Origin: Vibrio sinus
Lineage (GTDB): Bacteria > Pseudomonadota > Gammaproteobacteria > Enterobacterales > Vibrionaceae
NCBI RefSeq assembly: GCF_023634645.1
Contig: NZ_JAMKMR010000009.1
Span: 124,001 to 188,000, forward strand
Direction: 5' to 3'
Length of the DNA: 64,000 nt
Numbering within the stretch: the first letter of the stretch is position 1; each line of letters starts with the position of its first letter. This document shows positions 27,479 through 35,812 of the stretch, one piece after another. The notes beneath the pieces are model-generated. The model saw only the letters and a list, made by a program, of their open reading frames with translations, was not told the DNA's origin and searched no databases. A program made the translations under genes and the position numbers.

Positions 27479-28918
27479 CTATTTCAAAAACTCTGGTTTA
27501 TCGGCACCAAATGGGTGAACAGGTGCCTCTTTGGCAAATTCTAGATTATCGAACTCGTAGCTATGAGCTAATCGCGTGATATCTCCATAAACGGTTTTTG
27601 TTGTCATCAAATGAGGTGCGGCCACATCCGATTTAGGCTGACTGTTGTACGCCTCTTCCTCTAGCAATCCAAGATCTTCAACCCACATGCCACTTCTCGC
27701 CAAAGACACGTTTACATGATAGGAACCACCGTCAATGGCTCTTTTTTGAATCGCCGCAAGCACTCCAGATAATGCAAAATAAGACGTCATTGGATCGTTA
27801 AGATAGAAGACTGGAGAAAATAATGGCTCACTGACACTGTCATGCGCTTCTGATACCGAGAAGCCTGAGCAAGCTTGCCCTATCGTTTCAAAACCTGCTC
27901 GGTCAGACCAAATATTATTCTTGCCATAGCAACTGATATCCAAGTAAACCACCCCATTAGCATTATGTTTTATTACCTCATCAATATCGATGCCGAAGTG
28001 TTTTGGCACATTGGGTCGGTATGAGTTAATGATGACATCTGCTTCGGAAACTAGCTGTTGTAGTTTTTCTTTATCATCTGCCAAGTTTAAATCTAAATAT
28101 GCATTTCTTTTGCAGAAATTGGTTATTAGGTTTTGCGGCAAAGTGTCTTTTTGATTTGGGTTTGGCGAGGAAATATGCAAAACGTCAGCACCAAGTCTAC
28201 CCAAGTTTTGACCACACATTGGCCCCGCTAATACGTGGGTGAAATCCAATACTTTGATGCCCTCTAAAACTTGCTTAGCATTCGTCGAATAAGGCACTGG
28301 TGCCGAGTCTGCCACTTTTTCAATGTCGATAACTGGTGTTTGACTGAGACTTTTCCCGACTGGGTGCTCAAGCCACTCTTCTTTCGTACGCGCGACGCAG
28401 GCCGGTAAGCCAATTTCTGACAACGCTTCTTCTAGCTCAAAAGAGTTCCATTTCGCTATTTCTTCGCCAATTCTATTCCTGTCGTTGCCGCAATCAAAAA
28501 AGTTTAAATAGCCATTTTGAAGTTTCACGTAAGGAGGACCGGCAATAATATGGATTGAGCGGCCATCCTTACACTTAAAATAGGAATTGACTGGCACGGA
28601 CTCGGCCCCAACGGTCATTGGGTAACCATTTTGCAAGACATAGTGATTTTCGTGCAATGAATTCAATGCATCATGGATTTTCATCGTAGCAGTATTAATT
28701 TCACCGCTACGATATTGCCAGATCATAGAAGTCAATAAGGCATTTGCCCCTTGCCCCACAGCACTGGCGTAGCCCAGTTTATGAGGTGAATAAATAATCG
28801 GATCTTGCCCTTCGAGAACAAAATCCCCGTTAAACTGATTACTCATACCCAATATATCAATGAGCTGGCTTAATTCTGGTAAGTCACCATTTTGATAGCT
28901 TCTGGTTGTAACACTCAT
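27479..28918 (-). CDS. CaiB/BaiF family III CoA-transferase, two-module
   Basis: A 479-residue protein that would transfer CoA between carboxylic acids. The module order is unusual. Residues about 215-415 look like the start and middle of a CaiB protein (GIKVLDFTHVLAGPMCGQNL, then YRPNVPKHFGID, with candidate catalytic Asp375 in FYLNDPMTSYFALSGVLAAI). Residues about 45-190 look like the middle and end of one (GYASAVGQGANALLTSM, YFKCKDGRSIHI, GLPACVARTKEEWLEHP) but lack the Asp. It may be a permuted or duplicated-and-trimmed member. It is divergent from a LysR gene 112 bp away. The substrate is unknown. Confidence 0.82.
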   Translation of the reverse strand: MSVTTRSYQNGDLPELSQLIDILGMSNQFNGDFVLEGQDPIIYSPHKLGYASAVGQGANALLTSMIWQYRSGEINTATMKIHDALNSLHENHYVLQNGYPMTVGAESVPVNSYFKCKDGRSIHIIAGPPYVKLQNGYLNFFDCGNDRNRIGEEIAKWNSFELEEALSEIGLPACVARTKEEWLEHPVGKSLSQTPVIDIEKVADSAPVPYSTNAKQVLEGIKVLDFTHVLAGPMCGQNLGRLGADVLHISSPNPNQKDTLPQNLITNFCKRNAYLDLNLADDKEKLQQLVSEADVIINSYRPNVPKHFGIDIDEVIKHNANGVVYLDISCYGKNNIWSDRAGFETIGQACSGFSVSEAHDSVSEPLFSPVFYLNDPMTSYFALSGVLAAIQKRAIDGGSYHVNVSLARSGMWVEDLGLLEEEAYNSQPKSDVAAPHLMTTKTVYGDITRLAHSYEFDNLEFAKEAPVHPFGADKPEFLK

Positions 28919-28972
28919 GATTCACCTCGTCTGTGCGCATTTATGGTCTAAGGAAGATCATAAGTATTGGAG

Positions 28973-29027
28973 ATAATTTAAACAATAAGGTAAATTTAAA
29001 ATATATTGGTTAAATAATTTAAACAAT
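28973..29027. promoter_or_regulatory. Two identical 14-bp direct repeats upstream of the LysR gene
   Basis: ATAATTTAAACAAT occurs at 28973-28986 and again at 29014-29027, 41 bp apart (about four helical turns), between the divergent CoA-transferase and LysR genes. It is likely to be a regulator-binding region, most simply for the LysR protein itself. Confidence 0.5.
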
Positions 29028-29030
29028 GAG

Positions 29031-29921
29031 ATGAAGAATTCATTCGATACCATTAAAAGCATGGCAGTATTTGCTAAAGTCGCAGAGAAAGAGAGCTTCA
29101 CAAAGGCAGCAAATGAACTCGGTGTCACTCGGGCTTCAGTGACCTACCACATAAAAAAACTGGAAGATAGGTTTGGTGTTACCTTGCTCAACCGAACCAC
29201 CCGTAGTGTAAAGCTAACCTCATCGGGTAAACTGTATTACGACAAGTGCATGAAAATCTATGAAGAAGCAGAGAAAGCGAGCATGTTCATGGATAAAATA
29301 ACCAAGGAGCCGATAGGAACGATAAGTATCTATTGCCCTATCAATATGGGTGAAGTCATTGTTCTACCTCTGCTAGAAAGATTCCATCGTCAATACCCTA
29401 AAATCCAATTGGATATTCACCTAACGGATCAGGAACCTGACATTAGCAAAGAAAATGTCGATATATCCATCCGCCATCGCCCAACCACTAAACAGAACGT
29501 ATACATCACCCAACTCACAACCTTCGAACGATATATCTGTGGTTCACCAGATTACTTCGCAACGTACTCATACCCAACGAGCCTTGCAGACCTCAAAGAT
29601 CATGCATGGGTACACTATCAAGAAAATAAAACCCGCCACCATGCGGAGATATCGACCAATTGCAGTGCGGGTAGGAATTACTTCGTTGAAAAAGGTCATG
29701 GTTTGGCCAGCTTCCCGGACTATGATGCATTACCAAGAATTCGTGCGGGAAAGCTCATCCGAGTACTAACTGACATTCCACCCGAAAAGAACAAAGTCTA
29801 TTTGATGTACCAAAAAGGAGATAAAGATTCAGCAAAAAACAAGCTAATTGTCGACTTCCTTGTCAACAACTTTCATGATGAAGTAGAAAGGTATAAAAGT
29901 AGATCTTTGGAAAACTACTAA
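29031..29921 (+). CDS. LysR-family transcriptional regulator
   Basis: A 296-residue LysR regulator. The winged helix lies at residues 8-65 (MAVFAKVAEKESFTKAANEL, then VTRASVTYHIKKLEDRFGV and LLNRTTRSVKLTSSG), followed by a substrate-binding-like effector domain. It resembles the AaeR/CrgA-type subgroup with RTTR-x-(V/L)-x-LT. The start codon lies directly after a repeated 14-mer, with little ribosome site. Divergence from the CoA-transferase gene implies control of that gene and of itself. The effector is unknown. Confidence 0.9.
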   Translation: MKNSFDTIKSMAVFAKVAEKESFTKAANELGVTRASVTYHIKKLEDRFGVTLLNRTTRSVKLTSSGKLYYDKCMKIYEEAEKASMFMDKITKEPIGTISIYCPINMGEVIVLPLLERFHRQYPKIQLDIHLTDQEPDISKENVDISIRHRPTTKQNVYITQLTTFERYICGSPDYFATYSYPTSLADLKDHAWVHYQENKTRHHAEISTNCSAGRNYFVEKGHGLASFPDYDALPRIRAGKLIRVLTDIPPEKNKVYLMYQKGDKDSAKNKLIVDFLVNNFHDEVERYKSRSLENY

Positions 29922-29939
29922 TTGCCCGAGAGCACGTAG

Positions 29940-30827
29940 TTAACCCCGAGTTGCGACAAACGTTGGGAAAATACCCGCTTCGTCATAGATGAACTCAATA
30001 TTGGTAAATCCAGCACGCTCAAGTTGTTCACGAGTCAGTTGCTCAGAGCGGTACTGTTGCCAGTTTACACCCAGTAGATCAGCAAAAATGGCTTTTTGAA
30101 GTAGCATCGCATCTTGATCGACTTTGTTCATATCCCAACTATCTAAAGGGGTTAGGAAGCTGCCAATAAAACGCCCTTGAGGTTTTAACACTCGATAAAA
30201 TTGTTTGTATAACGACTCAACTTTCTCATCGTCTTCTACATAAATATTAAGGCCGTTGCTGGTAATCACATCAACCGGTTCATCCAGTTCAAAGCTCCAC
30301 GCATCCGCTTCGACGAGTGTCACATTTCCTCGAAAGTCATACTGCTTGGCGTTATCGGCAATTTTGCCAAGAATGTTGGAATCGAGATCGACAGCAATAA
30401 GCTCTACATCTTGTTGATTCTGATAATCCAGGCTAAGAAGCTCACTCATTAGTCCTGATGGTACAGACAGTAATCGCTTGCAATTAGGTAGACATTTCTG
30501 TAGCTGCTGACGAAAGATTTGATAACGCTGCTGAGTGGCCAAGAACGTCGGTGCATCATCGAGAAGTTGTTGTTCAAGTGGATGAATTGGCCCACCCTCT
30601 GCACTGATCGCATTGGCACGACCGCGCTCTGGGTGATTGACAACGACGTCAGTCCAATAGCCATCAATACCCCGGTGCTCGATTAAAAACCGCCCTAAAG
30701 CAAACTCGCACAGCTGATCTAATAGGTTTTTATGTTGAGGATAGTTCTCGAGCCTTTTCTCTAGTTTCGCTAACTCCTTAGCAAAACCTGTTTCGTTCTT
30801 TAAAGAGTGTGACAAAATGTCTTTCAT
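29940..30827 (-). CDS. Class I SAM-dependent methyltransferase
   Basis: A 295-residue methyltransferase with a helical N-terminal part and a Rossmann domain from about residue 110. The SAM-binding features are SVPSGLMSELLSLD (motif I position), the acidic ELIAVDLDSN, and ADAWSF before DVITSNGLNIYVEDD. The substrate is unknown. It starts 5 bp after the stop of the methyltransferase gene at 30832 on the same strand, so the two are likely co-transcribed with the pseudouridine synthase upstream. Confidence 0.85.
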   Translation of the reverse strand: MKDILSHSLKNETGFAKELAKLEKRLENYPQHKNLLDQLCEFALGRFLIEHRGIDGYWTDVVVNHPERGRANAISAEGGPIHPLEQQLLDDAPTFLATQQRYQIFRQQLQKCLPNCKRLLSVPSGLMSELLSLDYQNQQDVELIAVDLDSNILGKIADNAKQYDFRGNVTLVEADAWSFELDEPVDVITSNGLNIYVEDDEKVESLYKQFYRVLKPQGRFIGSFLTPLDSWDMNKVDQDAMLLQKAIFADLLGVNWQQYRSEQLTREQLERAGFTNIEFIYDEAGIFPTFVATRG

Positions 30828-30831
30828 AAAC

Positions 30832-31770
30832 CTAGCTCCTACTAAATAACATCACTTTTAACCCTTTATCCAAGTCGCTTTCAACAAACTCTGGCGGGTT
30901 ATTTATACGTTCAATAAACGTTAGCTCAGGCGCTTCATTCGCCATACCATCTATTAAGAATTGGGGCGATACTGCAGGCGAGTTCACGCACGCCAACACT
31001 TGACCATGTTGTGCCAGCATATCAGGTAAGCGGCGCAAGATTTTTTGATAGTCTTTTGTTAATGCGAAACTTCCCTTTTGGAAAGACGGCGGATCAATTA
31101 CGATCAAATCATATGGGCCTAATTTTCTCAATTTACCCCATGATTTAAATACATCATGAGCTAAAAAAGTAACTTTCGCTAAGTCATGCTCGTTGAGTCG
31201 GTGGTTCTCTCTACCTTTGCTTAGCGATGCCTTCGCCATATCCAAGTTCACGACATGGCTTGCACCACCTTCAATAGCAGCCAGTGAAAAGCCGCATGTG
31301 TAAGAAAAAAGATTAAGGACTCGCTTACCTGCCGTATGTTGCTTGACCCATTCTCGACCCAAACGCATATCTAAAAACAGTCCAAAGTTCTGATTTCGGC
31401 CAATATCAAGTTGGTAGCGAATACCGTTTTCCACAACCACTGGTGAGCTTTGCAATTCACCAACTACCGTTTCCGTGGGAGCCCCTTCAAGATATCGATG
31501 TTGCAACGCAATACTTTTGCCCTGCTTGTCTTTCCACACCTGAGTTTTGCTAAAGGACACTAAGCCATCGATAAGCTTGCCAATAAATTCGTTGTTAGCG
31601 TCTTTAAATACGTTAACGACGAGCTGACCCTGAAGCCAATCGCAGGTGAGTTGTTCCAGCCCTTGCCAACATTGCCCTCGACCATGGAATAACCGACGCA
31701 ATTCATTGGGTATGGTTTGTAGCTCTGATTCAATATGCTCAAAAAAAGCGGGCAATTTTTCTACCTGCAT
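30832..31770 (-). CDS. RlmI/RlmK-like SAM methyltransferase
   Basis: A 312-residue protein of the Methyltrans_SAM family that includes the RlmK half of RlmKL and RlmI. Visible are GLFLDMRLGREWV, the SAM loop VLNLFSYTCGFSLAA, the acidic NLDMAKASL and the catalytic-region motif DPPSFQKG. It has no PUA domain, so it is not RlmI itself; an RNA substrate is likely but unproven. It lies 7 bp after the pseudouridine synthase gene on the same strand, consistent with an RNA-modification operon. Confidence 0.82.
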   Translation of the reverse strand: MQVEKLPAFFEHIESELQTIPNELRRLFHGRGQCWQGLEQLTCDWLQGQLVVNVFKDANNEFIGKLIDGLVSFSKTQVWKDKQGKSIALQHRYLEGAPTETVVGELQSSPVVVENGIRYQLDIGRNQNFGLFLDMRLGREWVKQHTAGKRVLNLFSYTCGFSLAAIEGGASHVVNLDMAKASLSKGRENHRLNEHDLAKVTFLAHDVFKSWGKLRKLGPYDLIVIDPPSFQKGSFALTKDYQKILRRLPDMLAQHGQVLACVNSPAVSPQFLIDGMANEAPELTFIERINNPPEFVESDLDKGLKVMLFSRS

Positions 31771-31777
31771 TGGGTCC

Positions 31778-32476
31778 TCAGTTTGTTTTTATTGTTGGCC
31801 AAGGTAATGACCACGGGGATGATAACGCTTCGATGACTTTGCTCGTTGGCTGCGAATGCCACTTTTTTCCAAAATCGGAGAATTCTCTTGGATCACATAC
31901 GAACTGGTGATCCTTTTCTTTATAACGGAAACAAAGTGCAAACGCATGAAGGTAGCCTCTATCACTAACAGAGCTAGCGTTGTATATAGGGTCGCCCACT
32001 ATCGCTGAGCCTAACGATTTCAGTGCAACACGTATTTGATGCGTCTTACCTGTTGCAGGCTTACATAAAAACACGCGCTCACCGGGCTCGCCAGCATAAG
32101 AAAAAAATTGTGTCAGTGCTGGGTTTTGTTTTGATTCAAGTAACTTCCATGCAGAGCGACGCGAACGCTCCATATCACCAATAATGAGGCCTTGTTTTTT
32201 CTTAGGCTTTTTCGCTCCAATCGCCAAATAAAACTTATCGACGGCCCTATTGGCAAAAAGCCCTGAGAGCTGGCTCGCTGAAGAAGCATTTCGAGCTAAA
32301 AGAAGAATTCCTGACGTCATTTTGTCTAAGCGATGAACAAGGTACAACTTATCCATCCCGAGCTGCTTTTGCACGATTTGAAGCAGCATAGTATCGCCAT
32401 CATCTTTGTGAACCGATACATTCGGGTGCTTATTAATAACCACAAAGTCGTCGTGAGTGTAAATTAAATCGAACAT
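31778..32476 (-). CDS. RluA-family pseudouridine synthase (TIGR01621-like)
   Basis: A 232-residue enzyme with the catalytic motif LVHRLDKMTSGILLLARN, the Asp being the nucleophile, and the C-terminal GKTHQIRVALKSLGSAIVGD of RluA-type synthases. There is no S4 domain. The start at 32476 (MFDLIYTHDDF) is chosen because AAGAGG precedes it; extending upstream would take in a dispersed repeat. It resembles the small TIGR01621 group, whose RNA target is not known to me. It is probably the first gene of a three-gene RNA-modification operon. Confidence 0.87.
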   Translation of the reverse strand: MFDLIYTHDDFVVINKHPNVSVHKDDGDTMLLQIVQKQLGMDKLYLVHRLDKMTSGILLLARNASSASQLSGLFANRAVDKFYLAIGAKKPKKKQGLIIGDMERSRRSAWKLLESKQNPALTQFFSYAGEPGERVFLCKPATGKTHQIRVALKSLGSAIVGDPIYNASSVSDRGYLHAFALCFRYKEKDHQFVCDPREFSDFGKKWHSQPTSKVIEALSSPWSLPWPTIKTN

Positions 32477-32504
32477 ATAGCCTCTTATCTTAAGAGGCGG
32501 ATTA

Positions 32505-32532
32505 TATACCCAAATTACTTCGAGATGCGAGC
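32505..32532. repeat. Dispersed TATACCC-type palindromic element, partial copy
   Basis: TATACCCAAATTACTTCGAG followed by ATGCGAGC. It matches the left arm and core of the other copies; the right arm is lost or diverged. It is directly upstream of the pseudouridine synthase gene. Confidence 0.65.
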
Positions 32533-32536
32533 TAGG

Positions 32537-32563
32537 AAAAAAGCCGCACAACGCAGCTTTTTT
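32537..32563 (-). terminator. Intrinsic terminator of the NSS transporter gene
   Basis: On the minus strand an 11-bp stem (AAAAAAGCTGC with GCGGCTTTTTT, one G-T wobble) has loop GTTGT and ends in a T-run. It lies 18 bp after the transporter stop. Confidence 0.88.
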
Positions 32564-32580
32564 CGATGAGGTTTAAGGAA

Positions 32581-33918
32581 CTACGAGAAGAAAAACACCA
32601 ACACCATTAAGATAGGACACACTACTCTCACGTAAGTCGGCCAAACCTTCCAAAACCAGCCTTGTTCTATCTCTGGGTAACCCTGCTTCAATTCGGTTAA
32701 CACTTGATGTCTTTGCCAAATCCACCCGGCAATCAAAGTCAGGATCAAACCAATGATTGGCTGCGCATAAACGGTTGTCAGTTTAATCACCAAACCAAAC
32801 AAATCGGCGAAATTAAGCACAATAACCCCAGAGATCACCATAATCACAATACCAATCCAAATCGTTGCGACTTTACGCGACTGATTTAGCTCTTCAATCG
32901 CCACCGCCACGGGTACTTCAAGCATAGAAATGGATGACGTCAATGCTGCGATCAACATGACCGCGAAAAACAATACGCTGATGATGCCACCAATAGAGCC
33001 CATAGAATCAAACATGGCAGGAAGAACTTGGAAAACGAGCGTATCAGAGCTGAGTAACGTCCCAGCATCAGAAAATATCTCTACACCGTTATGTTTCGCC
33101 ACAAACATAGCAGGCAATATTAATAACCCTGCGGCAAAAGCAACACCGGTATCCACCAAAGCAACTTGCGCGGCTGTTTTCGGCAGATTGGCATCTTTGT
33201 TTAAATACGACCCATAAACCATCATGGCGCAAACCCCTAGTGAGAGAGAAAAGAAAGCTTGTCCCATTGCACTTACAACGACGCCAGTATTGAAGTGAGA
33301 AGTGTCAGGAATCAGATACATCTGCAAGCCTTGCATGGCTCCTGGTTGAGTGAAAATGTACCCAATTAACAAAATAAAAAGTACAAATAAGACTGGCATT
33401 AAACGACTGGACCATTTTTCAATCCCCTCAGTGACACCACTTTGCACGACATACATGGTCATGATCATAAACACGATCATCAGAATGAGGTTTCGGCTGG
33501 TGCCAAACTCGGTCAACCAAGACGCAGCATTTGTCGCCCCAATTAACTCTATACCACTACCCGCAAATGAACCGACTAGCCATCCAGCAACAATGGAATA
33601 GAAGCTCAAAATGAGTGAAACGACGAGCATCCCCGCAACGCCAATGATAACAGCGGCCACCTTGCCACTAGGCCAAACGGCTTTTAAAGATCGGATGGGA
33701 TTCGCTTGCCCATAGCGACCAATGGTTAACTCCGCGACTAAAATCGGATAGGCTAACAGAAAAACCATCAGCAGATAGATAATCAAAAATAACGCGCCAC
33801 CATTGCTGGCCGCTTGTGTTGGGAATCCCCAAATATTTCCTAAACCCACTGCTGAACCCGCAGCGGCCAATATAAAGCCCAACCTCGAAGAGAAGTGGCC
33901 TCTCGAACTTCCTGCCAT
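32581..33918 (-). CDS. NSS-family sodium-dependent symporter, probable tryptophan transporter
   Basis: A 445-residue, eleven- or twelve-helix Na+:amino-acid symporter of the NSS/SNF family (LeuT, TnaT). The N-terminal RGHFSSRLGFILAAAGSAVG and the following LGNIWGFP hold the unwound helix 1 that binds sodium and substrate. The ATG at 33918 (MAGSSRGHF) is the family's usual start and has GGAAG upstream; a TTG 45 bp further up is less likely. A near-consensus TrpR operator lies about 82 bp upstream, so tryptophan is the inferred substrate. A strong terminator follows. Confidence 0.88.
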   Translation of the reverse strand: MAGSSRGHFSSRLGFILAAAGSAVGLGNIWGFPTQAASNGGALFLIIYLLMVFLLAYPILVAELTIGRYGQANPIRSLKAVWPSGKVAAVIIGVAGMLVVSLILSFYSIVAGWLVGSFAGSGIELIGATNAASWLTEFGTSRNLILMIVFMIMTMYVVQSGVTEGIEKWSSRLMPVLFVLFILLIGYIFTQPGAMQGLQMYLIPDTSHFNTGVVVSAMGQAFFSLSLGVCAMMVYGSYLNKDANLPKTAAQVALVDTGVAFAAGLLILPAMFVAKHNGVEIFSDAGTLLSSDTLVFQVLPAMFDSMGSIGGIISVLFFAVMLIAALTSSISMLEVPVAVAIEELNQSRKVATIWIGIVIMVISGVIVLNFADLFGLVIKLTTVYAQPIIGLILTLIAGWIWQRHQVLTELKQGYPEIEQGWFWKVWPTYVRVVCPILMVLVFFFS

Positions 33919-33999
33919 AAATGGTCTTCCATTTCCTAATGTAATTATTTCAAGTCTACACAATGATCGGGCGTACGCCGTTCTTAGTGCGGCGCAAGT

Positions 34000-34017
34000 A
34001 AACCAGTTAACTAGTAC
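34000..34017 (-). promoter_or_regulatory. Candidate TrpR operator upstream of the NSS transporter
   Basis: On the minus strand GTACTAGTTAACTGGTTT matches 15 of 18 positions of the perfect palindrome at the trp promoter, including the whole left half and the central AGTTAACT. Known TrpR targets include the tryptophan permease gene mtr, so control of a tryptophan transporter is sensible. A TTAACT -10 lies inside the site; the -35 is weak. Confidence 0.78.
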
Positions 34018-34213
34018 AAAGAAAAGATAAAATTATCAATTTTCCAACATATGGCCAAATCACTAGCCATTGATATACGTTTCTCCTCACCTTCTTCGCG
34101 CTTTAAACGAAGAATATTCAAACAGATTGTTGCAAAGTCGTAGATAGATAAAGCTTCCCTTGCTCACCACTTTCGATTTACTATTCAACAAGTTGTTTTA
34201 TACGAGTTTCTCA

Positions 34214-35668
34214 ATGGAAAAGTTTTACCACTTTCTAACGCTTGCTGGCATCGCTCTTTACTGGTTATTGGTTGCTGGAACCACTTTGCGTGCAGTACTC
34301 AAACATCGCTCTGTCAGCGTTTCCTTAGCATGGCTGCTCGTCATTTATACCATTCCCATAGTTGGTGTATTTTGCTACTTTCTGTTTGGAGAACTCAATC
34401 TAGGTCGCCAGCGAGCAGAGCGAGCCAAAGAGATGTTCAAGCCTTATGCTAGTTGGTTTACCCAACTCAACGAATGCCAAGCGCATTCTCGCGAGACCTT
34501 TGGCTACCATATATCCCGTATTGACGAATTATGTAACAACCGGCTCGGCTTACCATCATTAAGTGGAAACACACTCACATTAAAAAACGAGCCACAAGAC
34601 ATATTGCGCTCGATAATCCAAGACATAGAATCAGCTCAATCTTGTATTCGTTTGGTCTTTTATATATGGCACCCAGGAGGCTTAGCTGACGCCGTATCAT
34701 CCGCGCTCATTAAAGCGGCCAAAAGGGGAATCGAAGTTAAACTACTTGTCGATTCTGCCGGTAGCGCAAATTTTTTCAAAAGCCCTTGGCGAAAAATGAT
34801 GCAAAATGCTGGCATTGAAGTGGTTCAAGCACTTGAGGTTAGCCCTTGGCGTATGTTCCTGCGTCGCTTAGATCTTAGGCAGCATCGAAAAATCATTGTC
34901 ATTGACGAGCAGATAGCCTACACAGGCTCAATGAACCTGGTCGATCCCGCCTACTTCAAACAAGAGTCTGGAGTTGGGCAATGGATTGACATGATGGTCC
35001 GCATTACCGGGCCTACAGTTAACGTGTTATCGGCCATACACGCTTGGGATTGGGAAGTAGAAACAGGCTCAAGAACACTGCCACACCTGCCAGAGTGTGA
35101 AATAGAGCCAGGTAGTACGCATCACCCTATTCAGGTGGTGCCATCTGGTCCGGGTATGCCAGAAAATTTGATCTCTCAAGTGCTGACGTTGGCAATTAAC
35201 CAAGCGAATCACTCGGTACGTATTACTACGCCTTACTTTGTCCCTAGCGTTGACTTACTTGAAACCTTGAAGATGACCGCGCAACGCGGTGTCAAAGTCG
35301 ATTTAATCATTCCTCATAAGAACGACTCACTCATGGTGCAGTGGGCATCACGAGCTTTCTATACTGAACTCTTAGAGTCTGGTGTGGAGATCCATGAGTT
35401 CTACGGTGGTCTACTACATACCAAATCCGTTGTCATTGACGAGCAATTCAGCCTTGTCGGTACTGTTAACCTTGATATGCGTAGCTTGTGGCTCAACTTT
35501 GAGCTGACGCTAGCCATTGATGATGATCATTTCACTAAAGAGATGCTGATGCTTCAAGAAACCTATATCGATCATTCTCACTCGTTAAAACTAGAAGAAT
35601 GGAAGAAAAGAAAAGTCTATTATAAGTTTTTTGAACGAGTGTTTTATTTGTTTAATCCGTTGCTTTAA
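34214..35668 (+). CDS. clsA: Cardiolipin synthase A
   Basis: A 484-residue phospholipase-D-type enzyme that condenses two phosphatidylglycerols to cardiolipin and glycerol. Two membrane helices lie at residues about 5-55. Both HKD motifs are intact: HRKIIVIDEQ with GSMN, and HTKSVVIDEQ with GTVN. The start at 34214 matches ClsA length and N-terminus (MEKFYHFLTLAGIALYWLL); an upstream TTG has no support. The C-terminus FYLFNPLL resembles E. coli ClsA. It is monocistronic. Confidence 0.95.
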   Translation: MEKFYHFLTLAGIALYWLLVAGTTLRAVLKHRSVSVSLAWLLVIYTIPIVGVFCYFLFGELNLGRQRAERAKEMFKPYASWFTQLNECQAHSRETFGYHISRIDELCNNRLGLPSLSGNTLTLKNEPQDILRSIIQDIESAQSCIRLVFYIWHPGGLADAVSSALIKAAKRGIEVKLLVDSAGSANFFKSPWRKMMQNAGIEVVQALEVSPWRMFLRRLDLRQHRKIIVIDEQIAYTGSMNLVDPAYFKQESGVGQWIDMMVRITGPTVNVLSAIHAWDWEVETGSRTLPHLPECEIEPGSTHHPIQVVPSGPGMPENLISQVLTLAINQANHSVRITTPYFVPSVDLLETLKMTAQRGVKVDLIIPHKNDSLMVQWASRAFYTELLESGVEIHEFYGGLLHTKSVVIDEQFSLVGTVNLDMRSLWLNFELTLAIDDDHFTKEMLMLQETYIDHSHSLKLEEWKKRKVYYKFFERVFYLFNPLL

Positions 35669-35812
35669 TTTTGTTTTGTATCCAAAGTTATTTCATAAAA
35701 GCGCAGATTATTTAGGGCACGCCCTAGGCATAAGTTAGTCCATTTTTCAGTTGCAATTGCCCGCCCCATTATGCTTTAAATACGGAAATGTTATTTTCGA
35801 CAAGGATATATT

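Noticed and set aside
32930..33601. Plus-strand open frames opposite the NSS transporter
   Set aside because: These are antisense shadows of a membrane protein gene, without ribosome sites.
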